From: Nonomuraea polychroma
Lineage (GTDB): Bacteria; Actinomycetota; Actinomycetes; Streptosporangiales; Streptosporangiaceae
Direction of reading: 5' to 3'
NCBI RefSeq assembly: GCF_004011505.1
Contig: NZ_SAUN01000001.1
Location: forward strand, 3,038,001-3,102,000
Length of the DNA: 64,000 bases
Every line of letters starts with the position of its first letter. Position 1 is the stretch's first letter. The translations under genes and the position numbers were made by a program. The notes under the pieces are model-generated. The model was not told where the DNA came from, did no database searches, and saw only the letters and a program-made list of their open reading frames with translations. Shown here piece by piece: positions 52,004 to 60,588 of this stretch.

Positions 52004-53185
52004 CTACGGGACGGCCAGGAGGCGGCCGAGGATCTCCGCGAGGTTGGACGTGCTGGTGGCGAAGTTGAGCCGGGCGAAGGCGGCCGTGTCAACCGTCGTG
52101 TGCTGGGAGAACTCGGCCCCTTCGCTGAGTTTGACCCGTGCCAGGCGTTCGAGCCGTCCCGCCGGCGTGGTGGCCCCGATCGGGCTTCCGGTGAAGTCGA
52201 GCCAGCTCAGGTACGTCCCCTGCGGGGAGTGGTAACGCGGATCCCAGGACAACGTCGCCGCCCATTCCTCCACCAGGCGCCGGTTGCGCTCCAGGGTGCC
52301 CATCAGGGCCGTCAGCCAGGCATCGGATCCCCGCCAGGCGGCCACGGTGGCGACCCGGCTGAGGGTGCTCGGCGTTCCGAAGAAGTCGAGCGGGGCTCTG
52401 TCCAGCGCCTCGCGCAGCCGGTCCGGGCCGATGTGCGCGACGGCGCAGCGGAGCCCGGCGATGTTGAACGCCTTCGTCGCCGAGGTGGCCGTGACCGTCC
52501 GCGCGGCGGCCGTGCCGACGGAGGCGAACGGCACGTGCCGGTGCGGGGCGAACACCAGGTCCGCGTGGATCTCGTCGGCCAGCACCACCAGGTCCAGCTC
52601 CTCGGCCGCCGCGGCGAGGGCGAGCAGTTCGGCCGACGTGAAGACGCGGCCGGTCGGATTCTGCGGATTGACGACCACGAGCATGCGGCAGTCCTGCTCG
52701 CGCAGGCGCCCGGCGAGCCCTTCGGCCGGGAAGTCCCACCCCGTCGTGCCGCGCGTCATGGGCAGCGGCACGATGCGCCGTCCCGCCCGGGCGATGCTCG
52801 CCAGGAAGGGCGGGTACGCGGGGACGTGGATCGCGACGCCGTCACCCGGCTCCGTGGCGTACTCGACCATGACCTGGAGGATCTGCAGCAGATCGGTGAA
52901 CACCCGCGCCCGCCCGGGTTCCGGACGCCACCCGTGCCGGGTGGCCATGCGCTCCTCGAACGCCTCGATCACCGGGTCCTCACCCGGCCAGTACGGGTAG
53001 CCGAAGTCCGCACGCCGCGTGACGTCCATGATGCTCTCGCGTACGGCGGGCGGGACGCCGAAGTCCATGTCGGCGACCCAGGCGCCGATGGTGTCCCGCG
53101 GCAGGGAGCCCCACTTGACGCCGTGGCCGGAGCGCAGCCGTTCGACGTCGATGGCCTCGAACAGGTCGGCGGGCGGGCGGTTCAC
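52004..53185 (-). CDS. MalY/PatB-type PLP-dependent C-S lyase
   Basis: A 393-residue fold-type I PLP enzyme. It has the MalY N-terminal KWGSLPRDTIGAWVADMDF (24-42), NPQNPTGR (173-180), ADEIHADL (203-210) and the PLP Lys 238 in ATSATKAFNIAGL. MalY/PatB enzymes cleave cystathionine or related C-S bonds to pyruvate, ammonia and a thiol. It overlaps the upstream DinB-like gene by 4 bases, so the pair is an operon. Aminotransferase activity is the alternative. Confidence 0.9.
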   Translation of the reverse strand: MNRPPADLFEAIDVERLRSGHGVKWGSLPRDTIGAWVADMDFGVPPAVRESIMDVTRRADFGYPYWPGEDPVIEAFEERMATRHGWRPEPGRARVFTDLLQILQVMVEYATEPGDGVAIHVPAYPPFLASIARAGRRIVPLPMTRGTTGWDFPAEGLAGRLREQDCRMLVVVNPQNPTGRVFTSAELLALAAAAEELDLVVLADEIHADLVFAPHRHVPFASVGTAAARTVTATSATKAFNIAGLRCAVAHIGPDRLREALDRAPLDFFGTPSTLSRVATVAAWRGSDAWLTALMGTLERNRRLVEEWAATLSWDPRYHSPQGTYLSWLDFTGSPIGATTPAGRLERLARVKLSEGAEFSQHTTVDTAAFARLNFATSTSNLAEILGRLLAVP

Positions 53186-53661
53186 CGCGTCACCGCCGTG
53201 CCCCGCTCGGCGAGGATGGCGTCGCGCAGGATCTCCATCTGGCCGTGGTGCTGCGCGAGCTCCTCGTAGACGTGCAGCAGCGCCGCCCCCTGGGTCAACT
53301 CGCGGCCGGGGCCGAGGAAGGCCGCGGGCGGCGTGCCGCGGAGTCGCGCGGCGGGATCGGCCGCTCGTACGTCCTCGGCGAGCCGGGCTCGTACCTCTGC
53401 CACCCGGTCCAGCAGCGGGCCGACGGGTCCGGCCGCGGCGAACTCGGCCTCGCGATCGCGGACGACCTCGCGTCCGGCCACGAGCGCCCCCGCCCAGTAC
53501 GAAACCACTCCCAGGCAGTGGGTGAGCAGCGCGTACGGGGAGTTCGCGCCGGGGAGCGGCGGTCTGCCGTTGGCGAGATCGTCGCCGAGACCGGCGACGA
53601 TGTCCGCCATCCCGTCCAGGGCACGGTCGACGTAGTAGAGGTAGTCGTCATTGGTGATCAC
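53182..53661 (-). CDS. DinB-like (DUF664) protein
   Basis: A 159-residue four-helix protein. Metal-ligand His positions are visible in LLTHCLGVVSYWAG (about 45-58) and YEELAQHHGQMEILRD (about 133-148), as in DinB/YfiT proteins, including mycothiol-dependent enzymes. The start is GTG at 53661 (VITNDDYLYYVDRALD). Translation is coupled to the MalY-type gene downstream by a 4-base overlap, which suggests a shared thiol- or sulfur-related role (inference). Confidence 0.82.
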   Translation of the reverse strand: MITNDDYLYYVDRALDGMADIVAGLGDDLANGRPPLPGANSPYALLTHCLGVVSYWAGALVAGREVVRDREAEFAAAGPVGPLLDRVAEVRARLAEDVRAADPAARLRGTPPAAFLGPGRELTQGAALLHVYEELAQHHGQMEILRDAILAERGTAVTR

Positions 53662-53750
53662 ATGGGGCTCCCGCACGTCCGAGGCTGTAACCGGCTTAGT
53701 AGGTGTACGCAAGATTGCGGCAGTCGTCTGTAACCTGTCAAGATGGTGTC

Positions 53751-54299
53751 GTGGCCTTCATCTTCGTCAGCGGCAACCTCGCCCTCGACTTCATGGGGAC
53801 GCTCAAGTGGCGGCGCAGCGAACCGGAAGAGCTCCTGGCCACCCCCGCCGACCTGGGCCGATGGGCCGTCGAGGCGGGGGTGATGAGCGAGGCGCCGGCC
53901 GTCGACGCCGCGGATCTGCGGCGGCTGCGCACCCTGCGGGAGGCCGTTTACCGGCTGGTGACGACGGCCATGGACGGCCGCCCCTGGCCCGAGGACGACC
54001 TGCGCGTCGTCAACGAGGAGGCCGCCGGGGCGCCGCCGCGGATGAGGCTGACCCCGGCGGGGCTCGTGCGCTCCGGAGACGCCGGCGCGATCGCCTCCAG
54101 TGTGGCGCGCTCGGCGGCCGAGTTGCTCGGCGAGTTCGGTGAGCTGCGTGTCCGGGAGTGCGCCCTGGAGGAGTGCACGCGCATCTTCATCGACCGCTCC
54201 CGGGGCGGCAACCGCCAGTGGTGCGGCATGGAGGAGTGCGGCAACCGGGTCAAGGTGGCGAACTATCGCTCCCGCAAGAGCCAGGCCGCGCCCTCCTGA
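53751..54299 (+). CDS. CGNR zinc-finger / ABATE domain regulator
   Basis: A 182-residue protein with an N-terminal ABATE domain (FIFVSGNLALDFMGT, 3-17) and a C-terminal CGNR zinc finger (CALEECTRIFIDRSRGG, QWCGMEECGNRVKVANYRSRK; about 135-178). These are one-component regulators that bind DNA through the CGNR finger. The start is GTG at 53751. It is divergent from the DinB-MalY operon across 89 bases, in which CTGTAACC occurs twice as a possible site, so that operon may be its target. Confidence 0.88.
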   Translation: MAFIFVSGNLALDFMGTLKWRRSEPEELLATPADLGRWAVEAGVMSEAPAVDAADLRRLRTLREAVYRLVTTAMDGRPWPEDDLRVVNEEAAGAPPRMRLTPAGLVRSGDAGAIASSVARSAAELLGEFGELRVRECALEECTRIFIDRSRGGNRQWCGMEECGNRVKVANYRSRKSQAAPS

Positions 54300-54334
54300 C
54301 GGCCGGCGGGCGCCGTGTGCGGCATCACCTCCGA

Positions 54335-54400
54335 TGTGCAACCGAAGGTTGCGCATTCGTGGATCGCTTGCTAGCGTGAACGCGCAACCAAAGGTTGCAC
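54335..54400 (+). promoter_or_regulatory. Promoter with twin ArsR-type operators
   Basis: Two palindromes share GCAACC-N3-GGTTGC: GTGCAACC-GAA-GGTTGCGC (54336-54354) and GCGCAACC-AAA-GGTTGCAC (54382-54400), 46 bases centre to centre. TTGCGC (54349-54354) and TAGCGT (54372-54377) with 17-base spacing form a plausible promoter, so one site covers the -35 and the other the start point. The adjacent ArsR protein is the likely ligand. Confidence 0.8.
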
Positions 54401-54419
54401 ATCAGACGGGAGAATCGCC

Positions 54420-54896
54420 ATGATTCCGAGCATCGAACGAGAAATCCTGATCGAGGCGCCGGTCGAGGTGGTCTGGGGCGCGGTCACCGAGCCCGGCCAG
54501 ATCAGCAGCTGGTTCGCCAACGCCGCGGACATCGACGTGCGGGAGGGCGGCAAGGGCACGCTCACCTGGACCGACCGGGCGGCCAAGGCCGTCACCGAAC
54601 CGGCCACCGCCGAGATCACCGTGGTGGCCGTCGAGCCGCCGCGCCTGTTCTCCTTCCGCTGGGCCTATCCGAACGGCACCGAGCCACGCGAGGGCAACTC
54701 CGTGCTCGTGGAGTTCACGCTCGCCCCGGAGGGCTCGGGCACCCGGTTGCGGGTGACGGAGGCCGGCGTCAGCGACCTGGACTGGAGCGAGGAGGACAAG
54801 GCCTCCTACGCCCAGGAGCACATCCACGGCTGGAGCAAGCACCTCGCCGACCTGGTGGCGTACGCTTCGGCGAAAGACCAGGCAGCAGTGCGGTGA
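54420..54896 (+). CDS. SRPBCC (AHSA1-type) protein
   Basis: A 158-residue START-like protein. REILIEAPVEVVWGAVTEPG (7-26), PRLFSFRWAYP and the C-terminal HGWSKHLADLVAYA are typical of the AHSA1/CalC group. It probably binds a hydrophobic ligand. It lies behind twin ArsR operators and overlaps the arsR gene by one base (TGATG), so the two form a self-regulated operon, a very common actinobacterial pair. Confidence 0.88.
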   Translation: MIPSIEREILIEAPVEVVWGAVTEPGQISSWFANAADIDVREGGKGTLTWTDRAAKAVTEPATAEITVVAVEPPRLFSFRWAYPNGTEPREGNSVLVEFTLAPEGSGTRLRVTEAGVSDLDWSEEDKASYAQEHIHGWSKHLADLVAYASAKDQAAVR

Positions 54897-55228
54897 TGAA
54901 TCCCGATGACGAGGAGCTCCTGGCGGCGGTCACCGAACCGAGCCGTCGCCGGCTCCTTGACGTCCTGCTCGCGCTCGGCGAGGCGACCCCCACCGTCCTC
55001 GCCGCCGAGCTGCCCTTCACCCGTCAGGCGGTCGCCAAGCACCTGGCGGTCCTCGACCGTGCCGGCCTCGTCGAAGCACGGCGGGACGGCCGCGAGGTCC
55101 GCTACACCGTCCGCCCGGAACGCCTGGACGAGGCCGTCCGGGCGATGGCGGACGTCGCGGCACGATGGGACGCCCGGCTGCAAAGGATCAAGCAGATCGC
55201 CGAGTCGGCCCACCGCGACGACGGCTAG
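54896..55228 (+). CDS. ArsR-family regulator (SRPBCC partner)
   Basis: A 110-residue winged-helix repressor. The HTH is TPTVLAAELPFTRQAVAKHL (about 25-44) with the wing EARRDGREVRYTV. It lacks the metal-binding CxC pair of ArsR/SmtB sensors, as is usual for AHSA1-linked members. The start is ATG 54896, overlapping the previous stop; GTG 54893 is also possible. It probably binds the twin palindromes at 54336-54400 and represses its own operon. Confidence 0.88.
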   Translation: MNPDDEELLAAVTEPSRRRLLDVLLALGEATPTVLAAELPFTRQAVAKHLAVLDRAGLVEARRDGREVRYTVRPERLDEAVRAMADVAARWDARLQRIKQIAESAHRDDG

Positions 55229-56126
55229 GTGTAGGAGCGTCTGCGATTCTCTGTGTTGACCTGAGTATTTCGGGCAGATCGGGCGGGCGTGGCCGTGGCG
55301 GGCTGCCTGCGTACTGTCCGAGGGGGAGTACGGGGGTGGCCGCGACGCGGTGGAAGCCGGTCCGGTGGTGAGGATCGCGTGCAAGCCCTGTACGCCCCGC
55401 GGGTGGGCGGGTCGTCTGGGGTGCTTGGCCCGCCGGACGCTGTCCACCCCTGTTGGGGGGTGGGGCGGGCACCGTGCGCCGGTCCGGCACACGGCTGGAG
55501 GCCATCGAAGGGTTCTTCGGGGTGCGGGTGTGGCGTTTCGGGGTGGGGCCGGCGGTGCGGTCGGTGCGGGTGGCCTGCTGGCCGAGCAGGCCGCGCGCGA
55601 GGATGCGTTCGGCCGCCGCCCAGTCCCGATCACACGACAGGCCGCAGGCTGGGCAGTGCGCCCACGCCCAGCCCCGTTCGGTGAGCCGGTCCGGGGCCGG
55701 GCAATGCCGCTGGATGGAGGTGCCGGTGCCGCAGCGGGGGCAGTATCGGGAGTTGCCGCGGGCCGGGACGGTGACCACGGCGATGCCGTGCTTGGCCGCC
55801 AGATGCCGGATCGCCGCCACGACCTGCCCGCGTACCTGTCCCGACAGGCGCGCGTTCGCCCGTCCCCGGCGCCCGCGCGCTTCCAGGGTGGCCAGGTCCT
55901 CCAGGTAGATGACCGTCGCCCCGGCGGCGAGGGCGTGGTCGAGTGCCCAGCGGGCCGCCGACCAGGCCAGCGCCTTGTTCAGGTTGCGGATGCGCGCGCA
56001 GACCCGCTCATGCTCGACACCGATGACCTCATACGCCGGGGCCAGTTCGGCGAAGCGGGGGTCGGCGGGCGTGAAACCGGCCAGCAGCCGCTCCTGGTGT
56101 TTGCGTTTGGCGGCCAGGTAGAACAC
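55188..56126 (-). pseudogene. tnpB: N-terminally truncated TnpB (IS200/IS605 or IS607 type)
   Basis: About 312 residues of open frame hold the C-terminal half of TnpB: RuvC-II Glu in VIYLEDLATLE (about 76-86), the zinc ribbon CPRCG and CPACG, and the RuvC-III Asp in CDRDWAAAERI. The RuvC-I Asp and the whole N-terminal nucleic-acid-binding part are missing. No TnpA gene is present. TnpB is an RNA-guided nuclease whose guide RNA comes from the transposon end just past its 3' end, here near 55190-55290, against the end of arsR. The copy should be catalytically dead. Confidence 0.85.
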
Positions 56127-56457
56127 GTGAACGACATGATGCCTGCCTCACCGTGACCGGCCCGGCCAGAACCGGCCATCGCCCGTCACATCGCAGGGCG
56201 CCAAAGGCTCAGCGGCGTCACGGGACAACCAGATCGGCGGGCACCTCACCGACGCATACCGGCCCGGGCAAATGACCCTGTCCGGTGCCTGGCCGTCGCC
56301 ACCAACCCGACGAGCGCCACGACGAGATCAGGGCAGACACTTAGGTTTCCATAGCGAATATGACAAGCAGTCCATACCCTGCTGACAAAGGCTTAAGTGC
56401 TCGTGGGAACGGGGCTGTAGAGGGCTGGCCAGGGTGGGAAGCGACGTCGGGTCGCGA
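56127..56457. other. 331-base gap beyond the truncated TnpB
   Basis: There is no convincing gene. The left part is GC-rich and may be residual transposon DNA. The stretch 56340-56400 is clearly lower in GC than its surroundings (for example ATAGCGAATATGACAAG), which suggests foreign DNA or a deletion junction. Confidence 0.4.
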
Positions 56458-56859
56458 TCATGTGCGACTCCCGACGGGTTGGCTCGTCAGACAGATGATC
56501 CCGGGAACGGGGAAGAGCATGAGGTAGAGGTTCGGTATCCACCAGGCGAGTGAGAAGTCTCCCCGCAACGTCCAGAAGGCGATCGCCATGAGCCCCGAGG
56601 CCATGGTCAGCACGAGCGAGACCAGCATCAGTGACGGACCGCTCGCCCTGCCGCGGCGCAGGAGCCACAGGCTGGTCAGCCCGGTGAAGCTGGCCAGCAG
56701 GTCGATCCAGAGGAACGACCAGTTCCAGTCGACCATCAGCGGGTTGGCGTAGTCAGCGAACGCCCATTCCAGCGGGATCAGCCCGAGACCGGTGACGGCG
56801 AAATAGACCACGAAGCCGACATCCGTGACGAGCATCAGGCCCTTAGTCGCGCGCAGCAC
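56458..56859 (-). CDS. DUF5360 (YvaD-like) membrane protein
   Basis: A 133-residue protein with four membrane helices (about 6-27, 45-66, 76-98, 105-125) and the family-like WNWSFLWIDLLASFTGL (about 45-61). Function unknown. Its start overlaps the end of the TetR gene by 17 bases, so they are co-transcribed and this is the most likely function under that repressor's control. Confidence 0.78.
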   Translation of the reverse strand: MLRATKGLMLVTDVGFVVYFAVTGLGLIPLEWAFADYANPLMVDWNWSFLWIDLLASFTGLTSLWLLRRGRASGPSLMLVSLVLTMASGLMAIAFWTLRGDFSLAWWIPNLYLMLFPVPGIICLTSQPVGSRT

Positions 56860-57394
56860 GGTCGATGGCCTCCATCAGGTAGCGGCGGGTCCCGTCATGC
56901 AGCTCAGGTCCGGGAGAGCCGAGCCCAAGCAGCCTGGCCGCCCACCACCCGTCCACGGCCAGCCGTACGGCTGTCGCCGCTGCGGGGTCGATACCGTCGT
57001 CGGCGAGCCTGGCCTGCCAGGCGGCGAACCGCTTACGCAACGGCTCGAGCTCCGCCGGGTCGACGAGTATCACGGCAAGCAGCGCAGCGGTGACCCGGTC
57101 GGCAGGCGCCGTGGCGGTGGTGTGCCGCTCGGGGATGGTCGCCTCGACATAGGCGCGCAAGAAGTCGCCCGGGTGGGTGCCCGCCTGAGCGAGCGCGTCC
57201 TCGAAGGCCTTGGTCAGCCGATCGACCATGGCGCCGACCAGGGCCTGTTTGGTGGGGAAGTGGTAGAACAGTCCGCCCTTGGAGACTCCGGCCCGCTTGG
57301 CGACGGCTTCGAGGGTGAGCGACTCACCTCCCTGCGACAGCAGCACGTCAGCGGCGGCGTCGAGGAGACGGTCCTTTGAGCTTGGTCGTGGCAT
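56843..57394 (-). CDS. TetR-family regulator
   Basis: A 183-residue repressor. The HTH at about 22-45 (LTLEAVAKRAGVSKGGLFYHF) is followed by a TetR_C ligand domain (DGIDPAAATAVRLAVDGWWAARLLGL). ATG 57394 is preferred to the TTG two codons upstream because the promoter -10 ends 7 bases before it, giving an apparently leaderless mRNA. It overlaps the DUF5360 gene and is probably autoregulated by the palindrome at 57400-57427. Confidence 0.9.
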   Translation of the reverse strand: MPRPSSKDRLLDAAADVLLSQGGESLTLEAVAKRAGVSKGGLFYHFPTKQALVGAMVDRLTKAFEDALAQAGTHPGDFLRAYVEATIPERHTTATAPADRVTAALLAVILVDPAELEPLRKRFAAWQARLADDGIDPAAATAVRLAVDGWWAARLLGLGSPGPELHDGTRRYLMEAIDRAARD

Positions 57395-57399
57395 GCCCA

Positions 57400-57430
57400 A
57401 AACTATACCGGTCAGCCGGTACAGTTTCAG
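57400..57430 (-). promoter_or_regulatory. TetR operator overlapping a leaderless promoter
   Basis: AAACTATACCGG (57400-57411) and CCGGTACAGTTT (57416-57427) form a 28-bp dyad with one mismatched pair. Read on the minus strand, CTGAAA (-35, 57425-57430) and TATAGT (-10, 57402-57407) are 17 bases apart with the dyad between them. Transcription would start at or one base before the ATG. Confidence 0.75.
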
Positions 57431-57767
57431 AGCCAGCCCCTGGCCTCGGCGCCCAGATCCTTTGTCAGCAGGCTCAAAGCACGTGCACGGATCTGCGTAC
57501 CCACAAGCAGAGCGCTACGGGACCAGGCGGGAAGGCCGCGTATGGGGTGCGGTGAGTCGTCGCGCTGAGACCCGCGCGGCGGGTACACCTCTGGGGGAAG
57601 GTTGACCTACAAAATCTGTGACGACTGCAACGGCAAGAGATGGGTCACGGGAACGGTTCACGACATGAACAGATCAGACCGCTGCCGGCAGCGGGCTGAG
57701 GTCAGTCGAATGCGGGTGACCTTTGACACCGCTGCTGAACACGCCCTGGGCCACCTAGGCGCGGGGG
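57431..57767. other. 337-base gap, possible gene fragment
   Basis: Mostly empty. At 57602 a TTG opens TYKICDDCNGKRWVTGTVHD, which resembles the start of a Cys-rich (zinc-ribbon-like) protein, but the frame runs into the permease remnant without a recognisable continuation. I treat it as a possible fragment only. Confidence 0.3.
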
Positions 57768-58400
57768 TCACCCCTTGTCGGCGCCCTCGTTGGCGCCGCG
57801 GACGAAGTAACGCTGGAACACCACGAAGACGACCGCCACCGGGATCGTGGCCAGGACGGCCGCGCCCAGCTTGAGCGGGTACTGGGTGCCCTTGCCCCGT
57901 GACCCGCTCACCAGGTCGGCCAGCCCGCGCGGCAACGTGAACAACTCCAGGCTCTGCACCGCGACGCCCTGGAAGGAGATGATGGTGAGCGTGATCAGCG
58001 CGGGCCTGGCCATCGGCAGCACCACGGACCAGAACGTGCGGAACACTCCGGCCCCGTCCACCCGGGCCGCCTCCTCCACGGTCGGGGGGATCGACTGGAA
58101 GAACTGCTTCATGATGAACACACCGGCCGCGTCCGCGATCACCGGCAGGATGAGCGCGGTGTAGTTGTCGTACAGGCCGAGCTGGTTCAGCACCAGGAAC
58201 TTCGGGATGAACAGCACCACCCCGGGCACCGCCATGATCGCCACGATCGCGGAGAACAGCGCCCGCCGCCCCCCGAACCGCAGCCGGGCCGGCGCGTACC
58301 CCGCCATGGAGTCCAGCAGCACCCCGCCCCGCCGTGACGACGAGCGTCACCAGCACGGAGTTGCCCAGCCACAGCGGCAGATCGGTGCCGGTGAGGCATG
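57768..58400 (-). pseudogene. Sugar ABC transporter permease (MalG-like), frameshifted and truncated
   Basis: The C-terminal 180 residues form an intact MalG-type permease core with the EAA motif VEEAARVDGAGVFRTFWSVV followed by LPMARPAL. Upstream of about 58325 the matching N-terminal piece (LPLWLGNSVLVTLVVTAGR) is in another frame; one extra G in the GGGGCGGGG run explains the shift (expected VTAGRVLLDSMAGYA). Roughly 80 N-terminal residues are absent and no partner permease or binding protein is adjacent. Non-functional. Confidence 0.8.
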
Positions 58401-58474
58401 ATTTGTTCGTTCAAATTTGCCGATTGCACGAAATTTCCATCGCCGACCCGCTTCTGTCAAGAGGGGAAGTCCTC

Positions 58475-60577
58475 GTGCTCCAGCCGCTGCTCCACGACCT
58501 GGTCAGTACGGTGATGGCGCCGGCGAGCGCGCTCAGCGGCCCCGACGGGCAGATCCGCCAGGCCGGCGTGCAGGGGCTCTTCCGCGCCGACCGCCGGGTG
58601 CTGTCGCTCGCCCGCCTCCTCGTCGACGGGAGGGAACCGGAGGCCGTCGGGCATGCCTTCGCCGGCGCCGGGCGGACGAGGTTCGTGTCACTGGCCAGGT
58701 GGCTCGGCGACCCCACGGCCGACCCCACGGTACGGCTGGACCGCATGCGCGAGCTCGGCCCGTACGGGATGGACGAGCACATAGAGATCGTCTCCACCGC
58801 GTCAGGGCCGGTGACGGCCACCGTGACCGTCGAGCTGGCCTGCGACTTCGCCGCCATCGACGACGTCAAGTCGGGCCGCACCGCCGTCCTGCCCGCCGCC
58901 CCACGCCCGCCTGCCACGACCGGCCCGACCGCGGTCGCAGCCCTGGCCGGGGAGGGAAGACTGTCGTGGCGGTCGGAGGGGACGCAGGTCACCGTCACCG
59001 GCCACGGGGCAGGGACCAGGGCGGGTGCGCGGGCGTGCCTGACGTGGGAGGTCACGCTGCCGCCGCGCGGACGTACCACGCTGAGCTGGAGCCTGGCCGT
59101 GCACGACGCCGCCGCCGTCGTCGTGCCCGCCACCGGGCCGCTCGAGTGGAGCGAGCCGCGCGTCACCGCCGACGATCGCCGCATCGCGCGGCTCCTCGAC
59201 CAGGCGCTGGCGGACCTGCGCTCGTTACGCCTGGCCGAGCCGGCCGCGCCCGGCGACACCTTCCTCGGCGCGGGCGTGCCGTGGTTCCTGACCTTGTTCG
59301 GCAGGGACAGCATCTGGGCCGCCCGGATGTTGCTCCCGCTCGGCACCCGGCTGGCCGCCGGCACCCTGCGCGTGCTGGCCCGCCGCCAGGGCGAGCGCCT
59401 GGACCCGCACACCGGCGAGGCACCAGGGAAGATCATGCACGAATTACGGCGGAACGCGTTCACGCTGGGGGAGCAGGACCGCCGCCTGCCCGCCGCCTAC
59501 TACGGCACCATCGACGCCACCCCGCTGTGGATCAGCCTCCTGCACGACGCCTGGCGCTGGGGCATGCCGCACGCGGAAGTCCAGGCGCTGCTGCCGGCGC
59601 TGCAAGCCGCCCTGGGCTGGCTCGCCGAGCACGCCGACCCCGACGGCGACGGATTCGTCGAGTACATCGACGTCGGCGGCCGCGGCCTGGCCAACCAGGG
59701 CTGGAAGGACTCGGGTGACGCGGTGCGCTTCCACCACGGCGGCCAGGCCGAGCCGCCGATCGCCCTGGCCGAGGTGCAGGGGTACGCCCACCGGGCCGCC
59801 CTGGACGGGGCCGCCCTCCTGGACGCCTTCGGCATGCCCGGCGCCGCCCGGTGGCGCGAGTACGCCGAGACCCTGGCCGAGCGGTTCCGCGCCGCCTTCT
59901 GGGTGGACGGCGCGCAGGGGCGCTTCCCCGCGCTGGCGCTGGACCGGGACAAGCGGCCGGTGGACGCCCTCACCAGCAACATCGGCCACCTCCTGGGCAC
60001 CGGGCTGCTGTCGCGCAAGGAATCGGCCGAGATCGCCGCGCTGCTGACGGCGCCCGGCATGGCGGAGGGCTTCGGGCTGCGCACGATGTCGTCCGGGGAC
60101 GGCGGGTTCAGCCCGTTGTCGTACCACTGCGGGTCGATCTGGCCGCACGACACGGCCATCGTGCTCGCCGGCCTGGCCCGCGAAGGGTTCGACGCCGAGG
60201 CGGCCGCGCTCGCCGAAGGGCTGCTCGCCGCCGCCGAGTCCTTCGGCTACCGGCTGCCGGAACTGTATGCGGGCGACGCCCGCGAGCGGGTGGGACGACC
60301 CATGGCCTATCCCGCCGCCTGCCGCCCGCAGGCCTGGTCGGCCGCCGCCGCGCTCACCATCGCTCACGCGGCGCTCGGCCTGTACCCCGACGTGCCGGAG
60401 GAACGGGTGCTGCTGCGCCCGCTGTCCGGCGCGGCCCTGGGCGCGCTGACCGTCGGCGGGTTACGAGTGGGAGAGCACGAGGTGGAGGTGAACGTCGCCC
60501 ACGACGGCTCAGCCACGGTCAGCGGGTTGCCTGACGGCATGCGCCTGGTCCACGCGGAGGCGGCCGCCACCCGCTGA
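58475..60577 (+). CDS. Glycogen debranching-type glycoside hydrolase
   Basis: A 700-residue enzyme. The N-terminal beta-sandwich domain (about 1-235) is of the GDE_N type (GLFRADRRVLSLARLLVDG). The catalytic (alpha/alpha)6 barrel follows with PWFLTLFGRDSIWAARM (about 266-282), LGEQDRRLPAAYYGTIDATP, NQGWKDSGDAVRF and SYHCGSIWPHDTAI, containing the family's acidic residues. It resembles amylo-alpha-1,6-glucosidases and related trimming enzymes. The start is GTG 58475 after GAGGGGAAG. No signal peptide is seen, so it is cytoplasmic. Confidence 0.87.
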   Translation: MLQPLLHDLVSTVMAPASALSGPDGQIRQAGVQGLFRADRRVLSLARLLVDGREPEAVGHAFAGAGRTRFVSLARWLGDPTADPTVRLDRMRELGPYGMDEHIEIVSTASGPVTATVTVELACDFAAIDDVKSGRTAVLPAAPRPPATTGPTAVAALAGEGRLSWRSEGTQVTVTGHGAGTRAGARACLTWEVTLPPRGRTTLSWSLAVHDAAAVVVPATGPLEWSEPRVTADDRRIARLLDQALADLRSLRLAEPAAPGDTFLGAGVPWFLTLFGRDSIWAARMLLPLGTRLAAGTLRVLARRQGERLDPHTGEAPGKIMHELRRNAFTLGEQDRRLPAAYYGTIDATPLWISLLHDAWRWGMPHAEVQALLPALQAALGWLAEHADPDGDGFVEYIDVGGRGLANQGWKDSGDAVRFHHGGQAEPPIALAEVQGYAHRAALDGAALLDAFGMPGAARWREYAETLAERFRAAFWVDGAQGRFPALALDRDKRPVDALTSNIGHLLGTGLLSRKESAEIAALLTAPGMAEGFGLRTMSSGDGGFSPLSYHCGSIWPHDTAIVLAGLAREGFDAEAAALAEGLLAAAESFGYRLPELYAGDARERVGRPMAYPAACRPQAWSAAAALTIAHAALGLYPDVPEERVLLRPLSGAALGALTVGGLRVGEHEVEVNVAHDGSATVSGLPDGMRLVHAEAAATR

Positions 60578-60588
60578 CCCCGGCGGCT

